This document shows, one piece after another, positions 7,355-15,628 of a stretch of DNA of 55,739 nt. The stretch spans positions 1 through 55,739 of the forward strand of contig JBHJGU010000058.1 of NCBI GenBank assembly GCA_050331475.1, read 5' to 3'. The DNA comes from JBHJGU01 sp050331475. GTDB taxonomy: Bacteria; Pseudomonadota; Alphaproteobacteria; Caulobacterales; Maricaulaceae. The notes beneath the pieces are model-generated. The model saw only the letters and a list, made by a program, of their open reading frames with translations, was not told the DNA's origin and ran no database searches. Both the position numbers and the translations under genes were made by a program. The first letter of the stretch is position 1, and the number at the start of each line of letters is the position of its first letter.

Positions 7355-7555
7355 TCAGGAGAGATGAAGCAGGGCTCCCTCATTCACGGGCCGACTTCGC
7401 AACGCCTCCAACTCTTCCTTTATTCGGAGCTTTTTCCGTTTGAGATCGCTCAATTGCAACGAATCGCCCCCAGGTCGCTTCAGCTCGTCGCGGATCGCCA
7501 GGTCCAAAGACCGGTGCCGGGCGTCGAGTTCGCGGATCCGTGCATCTAAGCTCAT
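7355..7555 (-). CDS. DUF465 (YdcH-like) small coiled-coil protein
   Basis: This 66-aa protein matches the DUF465 pattern: an N-terminal helix with SLDARIRELDARHRSLD and a second helix with the hallmark LKRKKLRIKEELEAL. DUF465 proteins are short cytoplasmic helical hairpins, widespread in Alphaproteobacteria, of unknown role. MSLDAR is chosen because AGGGAGCGACC lies directly upstream. A clear terminator follows. A second DUF465 gene lies 1.3 kb away on the other strand. Confidence 0.88.
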   Translation of the reverse strand: MSLDARIRELDARHRSLDLAIRDELKRPGGDSLQLSDLKRKKLRIKEELEALRSRPVNEGALLHLS

Positions 7556-7668
7556 CAGGTCGCTCCCTTTCTTGTGGATGACATCCATATGAGACCAGAG
7601 CGCGCGCCCTTCGTCGATGGAAACCGGTGGCGGGCCCGTTCACATCAGGTTTCAACCCAGGAGGCGGC

Positions 7669-8286
7669 ATGACGAGCCCCCAACGGATCATTATCGGAAT
7701 GTCCGGCGCGTCGGGGGCGATTTACGCCGTCCGAGCGTTGAAAATTCTTTCTGAAATCAAGGTCGAGCGGCATTTGGTGATGACCAAGGCCGCTGAAATG
7801 ACCCTCGGCCTGGAGACCGATCATACGGTCGCCGATCTGCGCGCGCTGGCCGACCAAGTTTATAAGATCGGCGACATTGGCGCAGCGATCGCCTCGGGGT
7901 CGTTTAAGACGCTTGGCATGTTGGTCGTACCGTGTTCGGTCAAAAGCCTTTCCGAAATCGCCTATGGCGACACGTCGAACCTTTTGACCCGCGCCGCGGA
8001 CGTGACGCTGAAAGAACGCCGCCGCCTGGTGATGATGGTGCGCGAAACGCCATTTCATCTGGGACATTTAAGAGCCATGATCCAGGTCACCGAAATGGGC
8101 GGGATCATCGCTCCGCCTTTGCCGTCGTTTTACGCCCGCCCGAATACGCTTATGGAGGCGGTTGACCAGTCCCTTGGCCGGGTGCTCGATCTGTTCGATC
8201 TGAGCTGGGACGGGGTCAAACGCTGGGGCGAAGACTTGGATGGCGGTCGGCGGAACGCGCAGGGCGGGCCGATGCGGGAGGCGTAA
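7669..8286 (+). CDS. ubiX: UbiX, flavin prenyltransferase
   Basis: This 205-aa enzyme attaches a dimethylallyl group to FMN to make prenyl-FMN, the cofactor of UbiD decarboxylase in ubiquinone synthesis. Family features are the N-terminal GMSGASGAIYAVRAL (FMN/phosphate site), PCSVKSLSEIAYG near residue 88, and RRLVMMVRETPFHLGHLRAM followed by GGIIAPPLPSFY. MTSPQR is taken as the start, with AGGAGG 5 nt upstream. It overlaps the next gene at TAATG. No ubiD is visible in this window. Confidence 0.96.
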   Translation: MTSPQRIIIGMSGASGAIYAVRALKILSEIKVERHLVMTKAAEMTLGLETDHTVADLRALADQVYKIGDIGAAIASGSFKTLGMLVVPCSVKSLSEIAYGDTSNLLTRAADVTLKERRRLVMMVRETPFHLGHLRAMIQVTEMGGIIAPPLPSFYARPNTLMEAVDQSLGRVLDLFDLSWDGVKRWGEDLDGGRRNAQGGPMREA

Positions 8287-8780
8287 TGGCGGAGGGGGAT
8301 TTCTGGCGGTGGTCCACCGCGGTCTACGCTCGCAAAGCGGTGCGGGACGCCTGTTTGATGCTGCAAAACCAGCACGGCCTCCCTGTAAACGCGCTGCTGT
8401 GGGGCGCTTGGTTGGCCCATGAGGGTCAGCGTCCGACCGACGCCATGATCGCGGAGGCCTTGGCTCTGTCGGCGGCCTGGAACCGAGCGGTGACTGCGTC
8501 TCTGCGCGCGGCGCGGGAGGGGTTGAAATCTCCACCCGCCGAAATCCCCGCAGATCCAGCGCGCGACTTACGCCAATCGGTGCTGCGCGTGGAGCTGGAG
8601 GCCGAACGGCTTGAGCAAGCGGCTTTGGAGGCGCTGCGCGCGCGCGCCACCGCGGTGCGCCGTGCGCCGGCGTTTGAAACCTGCGCGGAAACGCTGGCGC
8701 GTTTGGCCGCCGCCGCGGGTCGGGCGGACGCGCCCATTGACGTTTTGGCTGGGGCCGTTCTTGGCGAGCTTGCCGACTGA
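8286..8780 (+). CDS. TIGR02444 / DUF2390 family protein
   Basis: This 164-aa cytoplasmic, alanine-rich helical protein has the family opening FWRWSTAVYAR...VRDACLMLQNQHGLPVNALLWGAWL. The function is unknown. In proteobacteria it often sits near cofactor or ubiquinone genes. It is translationally coupled to ubiX (TAATG) and probably cotranscribed with it. The C-terminal third is low-complexity A/R-rich helix. Confidence 0.85.
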   Translation: MAEGDFWRWSTAVYARKAVRDACLMLQNQHGLPVNALLWGAWLAHEGQRPTDAMIAEALALSAAWNRAVTASLRAAREGLKSPPAEIPADPARDLRQSVLRVELEAERLEQAALEALRARATAVRRAPAFETCAETLARLAAAAGRADAPIDVLAGAVLGELAD

Positions 8781-8873
8781 TCCCATAGCGCCCCGCCGCG
8801 CGACTGGAAGCGCTTTGCCTGCGCTCAGGATCGGGGTAAGGCTTAGACTCCGTGAGGGTGTGATGGACGCGCG

Positions 8874-9086
8874 ATGGAACTTACGCCATTTGATGTCGAG
8901 AAGCTTCACCAAGAACTTGGCGATCTTCGCGCCGAGCACCGCGCCTTGGACGCTCAAGTCGACGCCTTAGTCACCACGGGCGCGCGGGACCAATTAAAGA
9001 TCGCGCGGCTGAAGAAGGAAAAGCTGCGGCTGAAAGATCGCATTCTTCAGCTTGAAGAGACCTTGAACCCGGACATCATCGCTTAG
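8874..9086 (+). CDS. DUF465 (YdcH-like) small coiled-coil protein, second copy
   Basis: This 70-aa protein has the two-helix DUF465 layout: FDVEKLHQELGDLRAEHRALD and then KIARLKKEKLRLKDRILQLE. It is a paralogue of the gene at 7355-7555 on the other strand. The ribosome site is weak, with GAGGGTG about 17 nt upstream. It ends 25 nt before the convergent diguanylate cyclase. The function is unknown. Confidence 0.85.
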   Translation: MELTPFDVEKLHQELGDLRAEHRALDAQVDALVTTGARDQLKIARLKKEKLRLKDRILQLEETLNPDIIA

Positions 9087-9111
9087 CCCGCCGCTCATGG
9101 GCGAGTCCTGC

Positions 9112-9789
9112 TTAAGCCGATCCGACCGGAGCTTCCGCGTTGGCGCGCTTACGCCGATACATGTCTTGGTCCGCGCGGGCGAGAGCGGCTTCGGCGCTTT
9201 CGCCGCCCCGAAAATCATAGGCCCCAATGGTTGCGGACAGGCGGATCTGGCCCTGATCGGTCTGCAGCCGATCTTGACCGATCAATTCCGCCAATCCGCG
9301 CGCTTTCGCGCGTGCGCTTGCGCCGTCGGACCGGGCGAGCACGATGGCGAATTCATCGCCGCCGATCCGGCCCACCAGGTCGGAGTCGCGCACATGGCGT
9401 TTGAGCAATTGCGCCACATGGATGAGCGCCTGATCGCCCAGCGCATGGCCATAGACGTCATTGATCGCCTTGAAGCCGTTCATATCGACAAATAACAGGC
9501 TCGCCGGCGCCGCATAGCGCTCTGCATAGGCCATGATCCGACCCATTTCGCGCACAAACGCCCGACGGTTGAGCGTCGGGGCGAGCGGGTCCGCGTCCGC
9601 GATCGCCTCTAAATCAGCGAGTTGGCGATGCAGACGGTCCGCCTCCGCGCGCAGTCGGTCGATTTCTCCAATTAAGGCGGAGATCGTCCGATGGGCGTTC
9701 GGCGACAAGGCCTGAGCGTCTAGGGTCGTGGCGGGCAGAGCGGAGGGCGCGCGGGCGGAGTGTGATCGAGCGAGAAATTCCAAAGTCAT
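9112..9789 (-). CDS. Diguanylate cyclase (GGDEF domain)
   Basis: This 225-aa soluble protein has an unstructured N-terminus, a short coiled coil (about 36-65: LIGEIDRLRAEADRLHRQLA) and one GGDEF domain with the intact active-site motif GGDEF (143-147). The RxxD product-inhibition site is also present (RDSD, 134-137, in the canonical spacing). It should make c-di-GMP from two GTP. There is no sensory or membrane domain, so activation probably depends on dimerisation through the coiled coil or a partner. It is a single minus-strand gene divergent from purE. Confidence 0.95.
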   Translation of the reverse strand: MTLEFLARSHSARAPSALPATTLDAQALSPNAHRTISALIGEIDRLRAEADRLHRQLADLEAIADADPLAPTLNRRAFVREMGRIMAYAERYAAPASLLFVDMNGFKAINDVYGHALGDQALIHVAQLLKRHVRDSDLVGRIGGDEFAIVLARSDGASARAKARGLAELIGQDRLQTDQGQIRLSATIGAYDFRGGESAEAALARADQDMYRRKRANAEAPVGSA

Positions 9790-9898
9790 GGCGGTGTTCT
9801 CCCAGCGCGCGGCGATCGGTTTAACCGAACGGGCGTTATCGGACCGTTAGGCTTAAGAAACGGTCAATACGAGCGGAAAAGTCTTAATTTTTCCCGGG

Positions 9899-9926
9899 TT
9901 GACCTGGGTCGACCGGCGCCTAAAGT
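9899..9926 (+). promoter_or_regulatory. Candidate sigma-70 promoter for purEK
   Basis: TTGACC (9899-9904), a 16-nt spacer and TAAAGT (9921-9926) lie 40 nt upstream of the purE ATG. The boxes are imperfect, but the distance is right. Confidence 0.4.
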
Positions 9927-9965
9927 CCCCGCCTTTCCGGTCACTGACGCGCAGAAAGCTTCACG

Positions 9966-10475
9966 ATGTCGCCGCCCCCCATCGCCCTGGTCATGGGTTC
10001 CCAGTCGGATTGGCCAACCCTTTCAGCGGCCGCAGACGTGCTTGATGCGCTTGGGGTGGGCTATGAGGCGCGCATCGTCTCCGCCCACCGAACGCCGGAT
10101 CGCTTATACGCCTTCGGCCGCGGGGCCAAGGCGGCGGGCTTCCAGGTGCTGATCGCGTGCGCAGGCGGCGCGGCGCATTTGCCGGGAATGTTGGCGGTGC
10201 TGACTGAACTCCCGGTCTTCGGCGTGCCGGCGCCGAGCAAAGCGCTGTCCGGCTTGGACAGTCTGTTGTCGATCGTGCAAATGCCGAAGGGGGTGCCCGT
10301 GGGGACATTGGCGATCGGAACCGCCGGGGCGGCGAATGCGGCGCTGCTCGCCGCCGCGGTGTTGGCGCTGCGCGACGGCGCGCTTTCGGTTCGCTTGGCG
10401 GACTGGCGGGCGCAGCAATCCGCGCACGTCGCCGAAAGCCCCACGGAGGTCGGAAATGACGCCGCCGGAGGCTAA
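9966..10475 (+). CDS. purE: PurE, N5-carboxyaminoimidazole ribonucleotide mutase
   Basis: This 169-aa purine biosynthesis enzyme converts N5-CAIR to CAIR. Visible family motifs are the phosphate-binding GSQSDWPT (near 11), the catalytic-loop SAHRTP (near 39) and AGGAAHLPGM (near 61), with the conserved GIDSLLSIVQMP-like block written here as GLDSLLSIVQMPKGVPV. It is the class I form that works with PurK. purK follows with coupled or overlapping translation. Confidence 0.97.
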   Translation: MSPPPIALVMGSQSDWPTLSAAADVLDALGVGYEARIVSAHRTPDRLYAFGRGAKAAGFQVLIACAGGAAHLPGMLAVLTELPVFGVPAPSKALSGLDSLLSIVQMPKGVPVGTLAIGTAGAANAALLAAAVLALRDGALSVRLADWRAQQSAHVAESPTEVGNDAAGG

Positions 10476-10479
10476 GCCG

Positions 10480-11568
10480 ATGTCCGCGCCTTTAGCGCTC
10501 GGCGCGCGGATCGGCGTCATGGGCGGGGGGCAGCTGGGCCGCATGCTGGCGCTCGCCGGCGCGGATTTGGGCTTTGACATTCATGTTTGGCACGAGACGG
10601 CCGACAGTCCCGCCGCGCGCGTGGCCGCTCAGGAATGGGTGGCGCCGTTCGATGACGCGGCCACGGCGGCGCGCTTCGCCCAAGCCGTTGACGCGGTGAC
10701 CTATGAATTCGAGCACGTGCCGCTGGACGCCGCGGAGGCTGTGCTCGCCGCAGGGGGTGTTTTGCGGCCTGGGGCTCAAGCCTTGGCGGTCGCCCAAGAC
10801 CGCGCTGCGGAAAAAGCCTTTGCCCAAGAGGTGGGGGCCGCGCCGGCCCCCCATGTCGTTGTCGATGCGCATACCGATTGGGCGACGGCCTGGGCAACTT
10901 TGGGCACGGACCGCGCGGTCCTGAAAACCCGCCGTTTAGGCTATGACGGCAAAGGCCAGGCGCGGGTCCGCTCAGCTGCGGAGGCTGAAGCCGTGTTCGC
11001 CGAGCTGGGTGGGGTCGGCTGTGTGCTCGAAGCGTTCGTCGATTTCGTGCGCGAGGTGTCGGTGATTATCGCGCGGGGCGCGGATGGGCGCTTGGCGCCG
11101 TTCGCAGTCTGCGAAAACACCCATCAGGATGGCGTCCTCGCGGAAACCCGCGCGCCAGCGCAGTGTTCCGAAGCAACGGCGCGCCGCGCCGTGGAGATCG
11201 CCGCGGCCATGGCGGAGGCGCTCGATTATGTCGGCGTGCTGACGGTGGAGTTTTTTGAGACCCTCGCGGGCGAGGTCCTGGTCAACGAAATCGCGCCGCG
11301 GGTTCACAATTCCGGACATTGGACGCGGGAGGCCTGCCGGCATTCCCAATTCAGCCAGCATATGCGCGCGGTGGCGGGCTGGCCGCTGGGCGACCCCGCG
11401 CGAATTGCGGACGCCAGAATGCTCAATATCCTTGGCGACCCCAACGCCGTTTGGCCGCAATGGCGCGACCGTGCGGACGCCGTGGTCACGCTTTACGGCA
11501 AGCGCGCGCCACGTCCGGGACGAAAAACCGGGCATGTGGTCATTACGGCCCCACTCAGCGATCCTTAA
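10480..11568 (+). CDS. purK: PurK, N5-carboxyaminoimidazole ribonucleotide synthetase
   Basis: This 362-aa ATP-grasp enzyme carboxylates AIR with bicarbonate to give N5-CAIR, which PurE uses. The N-terminus has IGVMGGGQLGRMLALA. The ATP-grasp core includes LKTRRLGYDGKGQ, EAFVDFVREVSVI and VEFFETLAGEVLVNEIAPRVHNSGHWT. MSAPLALG (10480) is chosen because GGAGG lies 8 nt upstream and homologues begin here. An in-frame ATG at 10456, overlapping purE, is an alternative with its own GGAGG. Confidence 0.96.
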   Translation: MSAPLALGARIGVMGGGQLGRMLALAGADLGFDIHVWHETADSPAARVAAQEWVAPFDDAATAARFAQAVDAVTYEFEHVPLDAAEAVLAAGGVLRPGAQALAVAQDRAAEKAFAQEVGAAPAPHVVVDAHTDWATAWATLGTDRAVLKTRRLGYDGKGQARVRSAAEAEAVFAELGGVGCVLEAFVDFVREVSVIIARGADGRLAPFAVCENTHQDGVLAETRAPAQCSEATARRAVEIAAAMAEALDYVGVLTVEFFETLAGEVLVNEIAPRVHNSGHWTREACRHSQFSQHMRAVAGWPLGDPARIADARMLNILGDPNAVWPQWRDRADAVVTLYGKRAPRPGRKTGHVVITAPLSDP

Positions 11569-11689
11569 AGTCGTTATAGACGCTGAACGAAAACAAACGC
11601 TTTCGTCGACGTAATCCATAGGCTGGGACTCGCCCAAACGATAGCCTGCGCCAAAAGCGCACGTCTGCGCGATTCATCGACGATATATC

Positions 11690-11706
11690 TGTCCAAAGAG
11701 CGGACA
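11690..11706. promoter_or_regulatory. Inverted repeat upstream of the lone HTH gene
   Basis: TGTCC-AAAGAGC-GGACA is a perfect 5+5 dyad 41 nt upstream of the ATG of the HTH gene. It could be an autoregulatory operator. The role is inferred from position only. Confidence 0.35.
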
Positions 11707-11747
11707 ATCCGGTATGGTCATGTCACAAACTTGTTAGGTGATCTAAA

Positions 11748-11933
11748 ATGCTAAGCAAACCTCTGTTGACGGTCCATGACGCTGCAGCGCATCTGCAGGT
11801 CAAGGAAAGCACGATCCGCTCTTGGATCCGTCAGGAAAAACTGCGCGCGATTAAATTCGGGCGGGAATGGCGGATTGCGGTGGTCGATCTCGAGCGTTTT
11901 CTCAACGAAAACGCGAACATCACCACCGGCTAG
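11748..11933 (+). CDS. Excisionase-family (HTH_17) DNA-binding protein, stand-alone
   Basis: This 61-aa protein is little more than one MerR/Xis-type winged helix: LLTVHDAAAHLQVKESTIRS as the helix-turn-helix, then WIRQEKLRAIKFGREWRI as the wing. Such proteins direct excision of mobile elements or act as small regulators. No integrase, transposase or att-like repeats lie nearby, so a chromosomal regulatory role is at least as likely. A weak ribosome site (TTAGGTGAT) precedes the ATG. The 3' end overlaps the convergent coq9 by 14 nt. Confidence 0.85.
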   Translation: MLSKPLLTVHDAAAHLQVKESTIRSWIRQEKLRAIKFGREWRIAVVDLERFLNENANITTG

Positions 11934-12606
11934 CCTGCCGGGGACGGGCGCGTCCGCCGCCGTAACGCAGGCGCGCCAAGCCGTCGAGACCGGTTCGCCC
12001 CGCGTTGGGCGCTGAAGCGCGTGCGCGCTTCCACTTCTCGAATTGCATGACGTTGTTGATCCGTGCATCGAGCATGGCCCACGCCCGTGGCCGCTCAGGA
12101 TCGTGTTCCTGCGCCCAGACCGCGCTGGTCGTCGCGATAACACCGCTCAGAATCGCGCGCTTGGAATAAAAATTCGCGTCAGTGGAGCGGTCGCCTAAAC
12201 CCCGCCAAATCACGTCCGCCGCTCGCCACAGAATGCGGGCGCCATCGCCAACCCCGTCCGGCATGGCCAAACGGGCGAGCGCGCGACGCGCGGCGTCGTG
12301 ATGGGGCTCTAACGCGTTAAGCCGGGTGACAACGCCCAGGCGCACCTTCTCGCGGATCTTGAGCGCCTCAACGTCTGGTTCTGACAAACGCGCCGATACG
12401 GCCTCGTCTGCGGCCGCGGCCCACGCGTCGATCAAATCCAAAGCGCCCCGGGGCGCGGCGAGGCGTTGCTGGCCCTTGGACAAATTGGCCGTGCGCGCGG
12501 CGCGCGCTAAGGCGGCGTCAGTCCAGCCCGCGAAGGCCGCTTCGGGTAGCGCCGCCTCCAACCAGTCGCTGAGGGCGCGCACGCCGGGAGATGAACCGTC
12601 TGACAT
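11920..12606 (-). CDS. COQ9 family ubiquinone-biosynthesis accessory protein
   Basis: This 228-aa protein is of the COQ9 / rpsU-divergently-transcribed family. COQ9 is a TetR-like-fold lipid-binding protein that presents ubiquinone intermediates to the Coq7 hydroxylase. Diagnostic stretches are EKVRLGVVTRLNAL, ADVIWRGLGDRSTDANFYSKRAILSGVIATT and an end region with MLDARINNVMQFEKWK. The location divergent from rpsU is the classic alphaproteobacterial arrangement that gave the family its alternative name. The spacer of about 180 nt must carry both promoters. Confidence 0.93.
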   Translation of the reverse strand: MSDGSSPGVRALSDWLEAALPEAAFAGWTDAALARAARTANLSKGQQRLAAPRGALDLIDAWAAAADEAVSARLSEPDVEALKIREKVRLGVVTRLNALEPHHDAARRALARLAMPDGVGDGARILWRAADVIWRGLGDRSTDANFYSKRAILSGVIATTSAVWAQEHDPERPRAWAMLDARINNVMQFEKWKRARASAPNAGRTGLDGLARLRYGGGRARPRQASRW

Positions 12607-12789
12607 CGCTTCGTTATATGTGAAAGTGAGGCGGCGCTGACAAGCGCTTTTGCTGGACAGAGAAGGGCGAGTTTGTTACGCCCACGCCTCAACGGTTCCG
12701 ACGCTCGGCGGATCCGACCGCTTGAGCTTTGGGCGAGGGCCCTATCTGCGCGGCGGTCCAAAGCGCGTCGATTAAAGGAGGGCCTAGCC

Positions 12790-13008
12790 ATCGTTCAGAT
12801 TTACGTTCGCGACAACAACGTCGACCAAGCTTTGAAGGCGTTGAAGAAAAAGATGCAGCGGGAGGGCACTTTCCGCGAAATGAAGCGCCGCAATCATTTC
12901 GAAAAACCCTCAGAAAAACGCGCCCGTCAAAAAGCGGAAGCCGTTCGCCGGGCTCGCAAGCTCGCGCGCAAACGCGCTCAGCGCGAAGGGTTGATCGCCC
13001 GTCGCTAA
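12790..13008 (+). CDS. rpsU: Ribosomal protein S21, apparent ATC start
   Basis: This 72-aa S21 reads VQIYVRDNNVDQALKAL after the first codon, followed by MQREGTFREMKRRNHFEKPSEKRAR and the basic tail. It is a 30S subunit protein near the anti-Shine-Dalgarno end of 16S rRNA. A strong AAAGGAGG (12775-12782) lies 7 nt upstream of ATC at 12790, which aligns with the usual initiator Met. No ATG, GTG or TTG is in frame between the Shine-Dalgarno and the conserved N-terminus. The nearest alternative is a TTG at 12673, upstream of the Shine-Dalgarno, which would add 39 unconserved residues. ATC initiation is therefore the best reading, although rare. Confidence 0.9.
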   Translation: MVQIYVRDNNVDQALKALKKKMQREGTFREMKRRNHFEKPSEKRARQKAEAVRRARKLARKRAQREGLIARR

Positions 13009-13143
13009 AGCGGCGAGCGCCTAAATTTTCCAATGATCCCAGTGTGACGTGGGGCCGACCGCTCCTAACCGCGCCCTCCTGCGAAGGACGCGGTCCCCGC
13101 GCCGCGCTTTACGATCCAGGACCGTGCCCGGTCATCGGCCGAA

Positions 13144-14628
13144 TTACGCCTTAGCCGCCGCCGGGCCGCGTTTGAACACCGCCATGGCGGCTTTCTTCGC
13201 GCTTTCCATGGTCGCACCCTGGACGGCGCCGGCGTTGAACAGACGCTCCGCCCCCCAAAGCGCCGCAAGTGTGGTCGCCACCATCAACACGGATGTGCCC
13301 AGAATGACAATCCATCCGGGATCGGTCGGCAAGCGCACGGGCATCACAAACGGGGTGTAGATCGGGATCCAAGACAAGATCGCCAGAAACGGCGCTTCGG
13401 GGTCTTCGATGGCGATCGGCAAGGCCAGCAACGGTAACATCATCAAATAGATCACCGGCGTCATTAGCGTCTGCGATTCTTGTAAGGTCTCGCACATTGA
13501 GCCCGCAGCGCAGAAAATTGAGCCATACATGAGGTAACCGCAGAAGAAATAGAACGCGAAGCCGAGCCAGAGGCCGGGGTCTGCGATCGCGTTGACCACG
13601 TCGGGCAACCAATCCAATTGCGGCGCATAGGACAGTCCGATCACCGCCAAAGATCCGGCGACCAAAACCCACACGCCGCCAACCGTGAAACTGACGGCCG
13701 CGACACCACCCAACTTACCGATCAAAATGTCGCGCAATCCCGCCATGGTTAACAAGACCTCCATGACCTTGGAATTGCGTTCTTCAACGGTTGAGTTGAG
13801 CAAAGTCGCCGCGACGGCGAAAATCATAAACCACAACATGAAAGCCGCGATTGCCCCGATCAGCAGTGGCAGACGGTCAGCCAAGGTAACCTCTGCATCC
13901 CCGCCGGTGCGCTCGGGCGTCAACCGCAACAGTTCAGGCTCCAGCGCGTTGATCGTATCCACCAATGCGGGGTCAACGCGCGCCGCCTTCAGAGCCGCCG
14001 TGCGCTGGGCGTCTGCGGCTGCGGCTTCGACGAAATTCGAAATCGAGCGTTCATTGAGATTGCTGCTCCAATACTCCAACGCCAAGCCGCCATCGTCCGC
14101 GACGCGCGCGATAATCGCGGCGGCGAGCGGGCGGGGGCCTTCAGGTGTCTCGACTTCAGCGTCGCCGAGCAGATAGGGCCTTAGCTCCTCAATAGTGTCC
14201 GCCGGCGCTCGCACCCGCGCGCGCCGGGCGTCGCTGACCGCGTCCGCTTGGTCTAAGGCGTCGCTAACCCGTTCGGGCAACGCCTCCAGCGCAGCGGCGC
14301 GCGCCGCTTGCAAGTCGGTTTCGGCGTCGAACGCGTCCAGCGCTTGATCTCGGACCGCGTCATCCTCCAGGCCGCTAATAGCCTCGATCATTTCGCGCAA
14401 TCGACGACGTTCGCGGTCCGCCTCGCGTTGGTCGATCGCATCGATGACACCTAAGCCGGACTCATCGACGACGGCGTAATACTTGGTCGGCGTGGCCTGC
14501 TCGATCAGCAGTGGGATGAAGAAGCCCGCGGACATAACGACAGGAATGAGCGCCAGCGAGAGCCAAAAGCCCCAAGTGGAGACGTAAGCGAGGTACTCCC
14601 GCCGCGCGATCAGAAAAGCGTGACGCAT
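13144..14628 (-). CDS. ABC-2 type transporter permease (NatB-like)
   Basis: This 494-aa membrane protein has one N-terminal transmembrane helix (about 17-40), a large extracytoplasmic domain rich in charged helices (about 45-255) and a C-terminal group of about five helices starting near LPLLIGAIAAFMLWFMIFAVA, with VEERNSKVMEVLLTMA in between. This is the topology of NatB/YhaP ABC-2 permeases. It pairs with the ATPase gene just upstream (TAATG overlap). NatAB relatives export sodium or other small molecules. The substrate here is unknown. Confidence 0.88.
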   Translation of the reverse strand: MRHAFLIARREYLAYVSTWGFWLSLALIPVVMSAGFFIPLLIEQATPTKYYAVVDESGLGVIDAIDQREADRERRRLREMIEAISGLEDDAVRDQALDAFDAETDLQAARAAALEALPERVSDALDQADAVSDARRARVRAPADTIEELRPYLLGDAEVETPEGPRPLAAAIIARVADDGGLALEYWSSNLNERSISNFVEAAAADAQRTAALKAARVDPALVDTINALEPELLRLTPERTGGDAEVTLADRLPLLIGAIAAFMLWFMIFAVAATLLNSTVEERNSKVMEVLLTMAGLRDILIGKLGGVAAVSFTVGGVWVLVAGSLAVIGLSYAPQLDWLPDVVNAIADPGLWLGFAFYFFCGYLMYGSIFCAAGSMCETLQESQTLMTPVIYLMMLPLLALPIAIEDPEAPFLAILSWIPIYTPFVMPVRLPTDPGWIVILGTSVLMVATTLAALWGAERLFNAGAVQGATMESAKKAAMAVFKRGPAAAKA

Positions 14629-15557
14629 TAGGCGGCCTCCGCAATCGGTTCGGCGTCCGACACTAACCGGACAAAGGTTTCGTGTAAGCTCGGCCGCCGG
14701 GTTTCAAACCGTTTCAAGTTTACCCCCGCCTCAAGGCTCGCCGCCAATAGGGCCTCCGCTTGCTCCGCGCGCTGTAGATCGATGACCAAGCCGCCGTCCT
14801 CCGCCGGCTCGGGGTTCAGCCCCAGCGCGCGCCCCGCCTGGGCGAGCGCGTCGAGACTGTTCCCATCCACAACAATGCGGGTGGGCGATTGGCTCAGCGC
14901 GGCCTCAAGATCGCCGTCGAAAATTTTGCGCCCCCGCGCCATCAGCACGATACGGTCGCAGAGCCGTTCGGCGTGCTCCATCACGTGGGTGGAGAACACG
15001 ATCGTCCGACCCTCCTGAGCGATTTGGCGGATCAAGTCTTCGAGCGTTTTTTGGTTCACCGGATCGAGACCCGAAAACGGCTCGTCCAAGATCACAAGCT
15101 CCGGATCATGGGCTAGGGTGGCGAGGATCTGCACCTTCTGAGCCATACCTTTCGACATGGCCTTAATTTTCCGTTCCACCGCATCGGCCAAGCCATACCG
15201 CTCCAAGAGATCTCGACCGCGTCGTTTGGCCTCTTGGGCGTCGAGGCCTTTCATCCGAGCGAAAAACGTAATGACGTCGATCGCACGCATCTTGCGATAC
15301 AGGCCGCGCTCTTCGGGCAGAAAGCCCACTTTGTCCAGCGCAAGCCGGCTGGGTCGCTCGCCGAACAGCTGGGTCGAGCCCTGGTCAGGCGCCACCAAGC
15401 CAACGCCCATGCGCAAAGTGGTGGTCTTGCCGGCTCCGTTCGGCCCCAGAAAGCCGAGGATTGATCCGCGCGCGACCGAAAAGCTCACATCGCGCACAGC
15501 GAAGGCCTCGCCGAAGCGCTTGCTCACGTCGAAATAGTCAAGGATCGTTTCCGTCAT
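14628..15557 (-). CDS. ABC transporter ATP-binding protein (NatA-like)
   Basis: This 309-aa ATPase has Walker A GPNGAGKT (38-45), a Q-loop region PEERGLYRKM (81-90), a degenerate ABC signature MSKGMAQ (134-140) in place of LSGGQ, Walker B LVILDEP (154-160) and a switch His in STHVMEH. The PEERGLY and SKGMAQK motifs are characteristic of NatA/YhaQ export ATPases. It is the first gene of a two-gene minus-strand operon, energising the permease encoded at 13144-14628. Confidence 0.93.
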   Translation of the reverse strand: MTETILDYFDVSKRFGEAFAVRDVSFSVARGSILGFLGPNGAGKTTTLRMGVGLVAPDQGSTQLFGERPSRLALDKVGFLPEERGLYRKMRAIDVITFFARMKGLDAQEAKRRGRDLLERYGLADAVERKIKAMSKGMAQKVQILATLAHDPELVILDEPFSGLDPVNQKTLEDLIRQIAQEGRTIVFSTHVMEHAERLCDRIVLMARGRKIFDGDLEAALSQSPTRIVVDGNSLDALAQAGRALGLNPEPAEDGGLVIDLQRAEQAEALLAASLEAGVNLKRFETRRPSLHETFVRLVSDAEPIAEAA

Positions 15558-15628
15558 AGCGCGACACTCTAACGCGGAATCCTGCGGTGGCTAGGTCCAA
15601 ATCATCGAAAAGGAATAATTTTTTGCCG

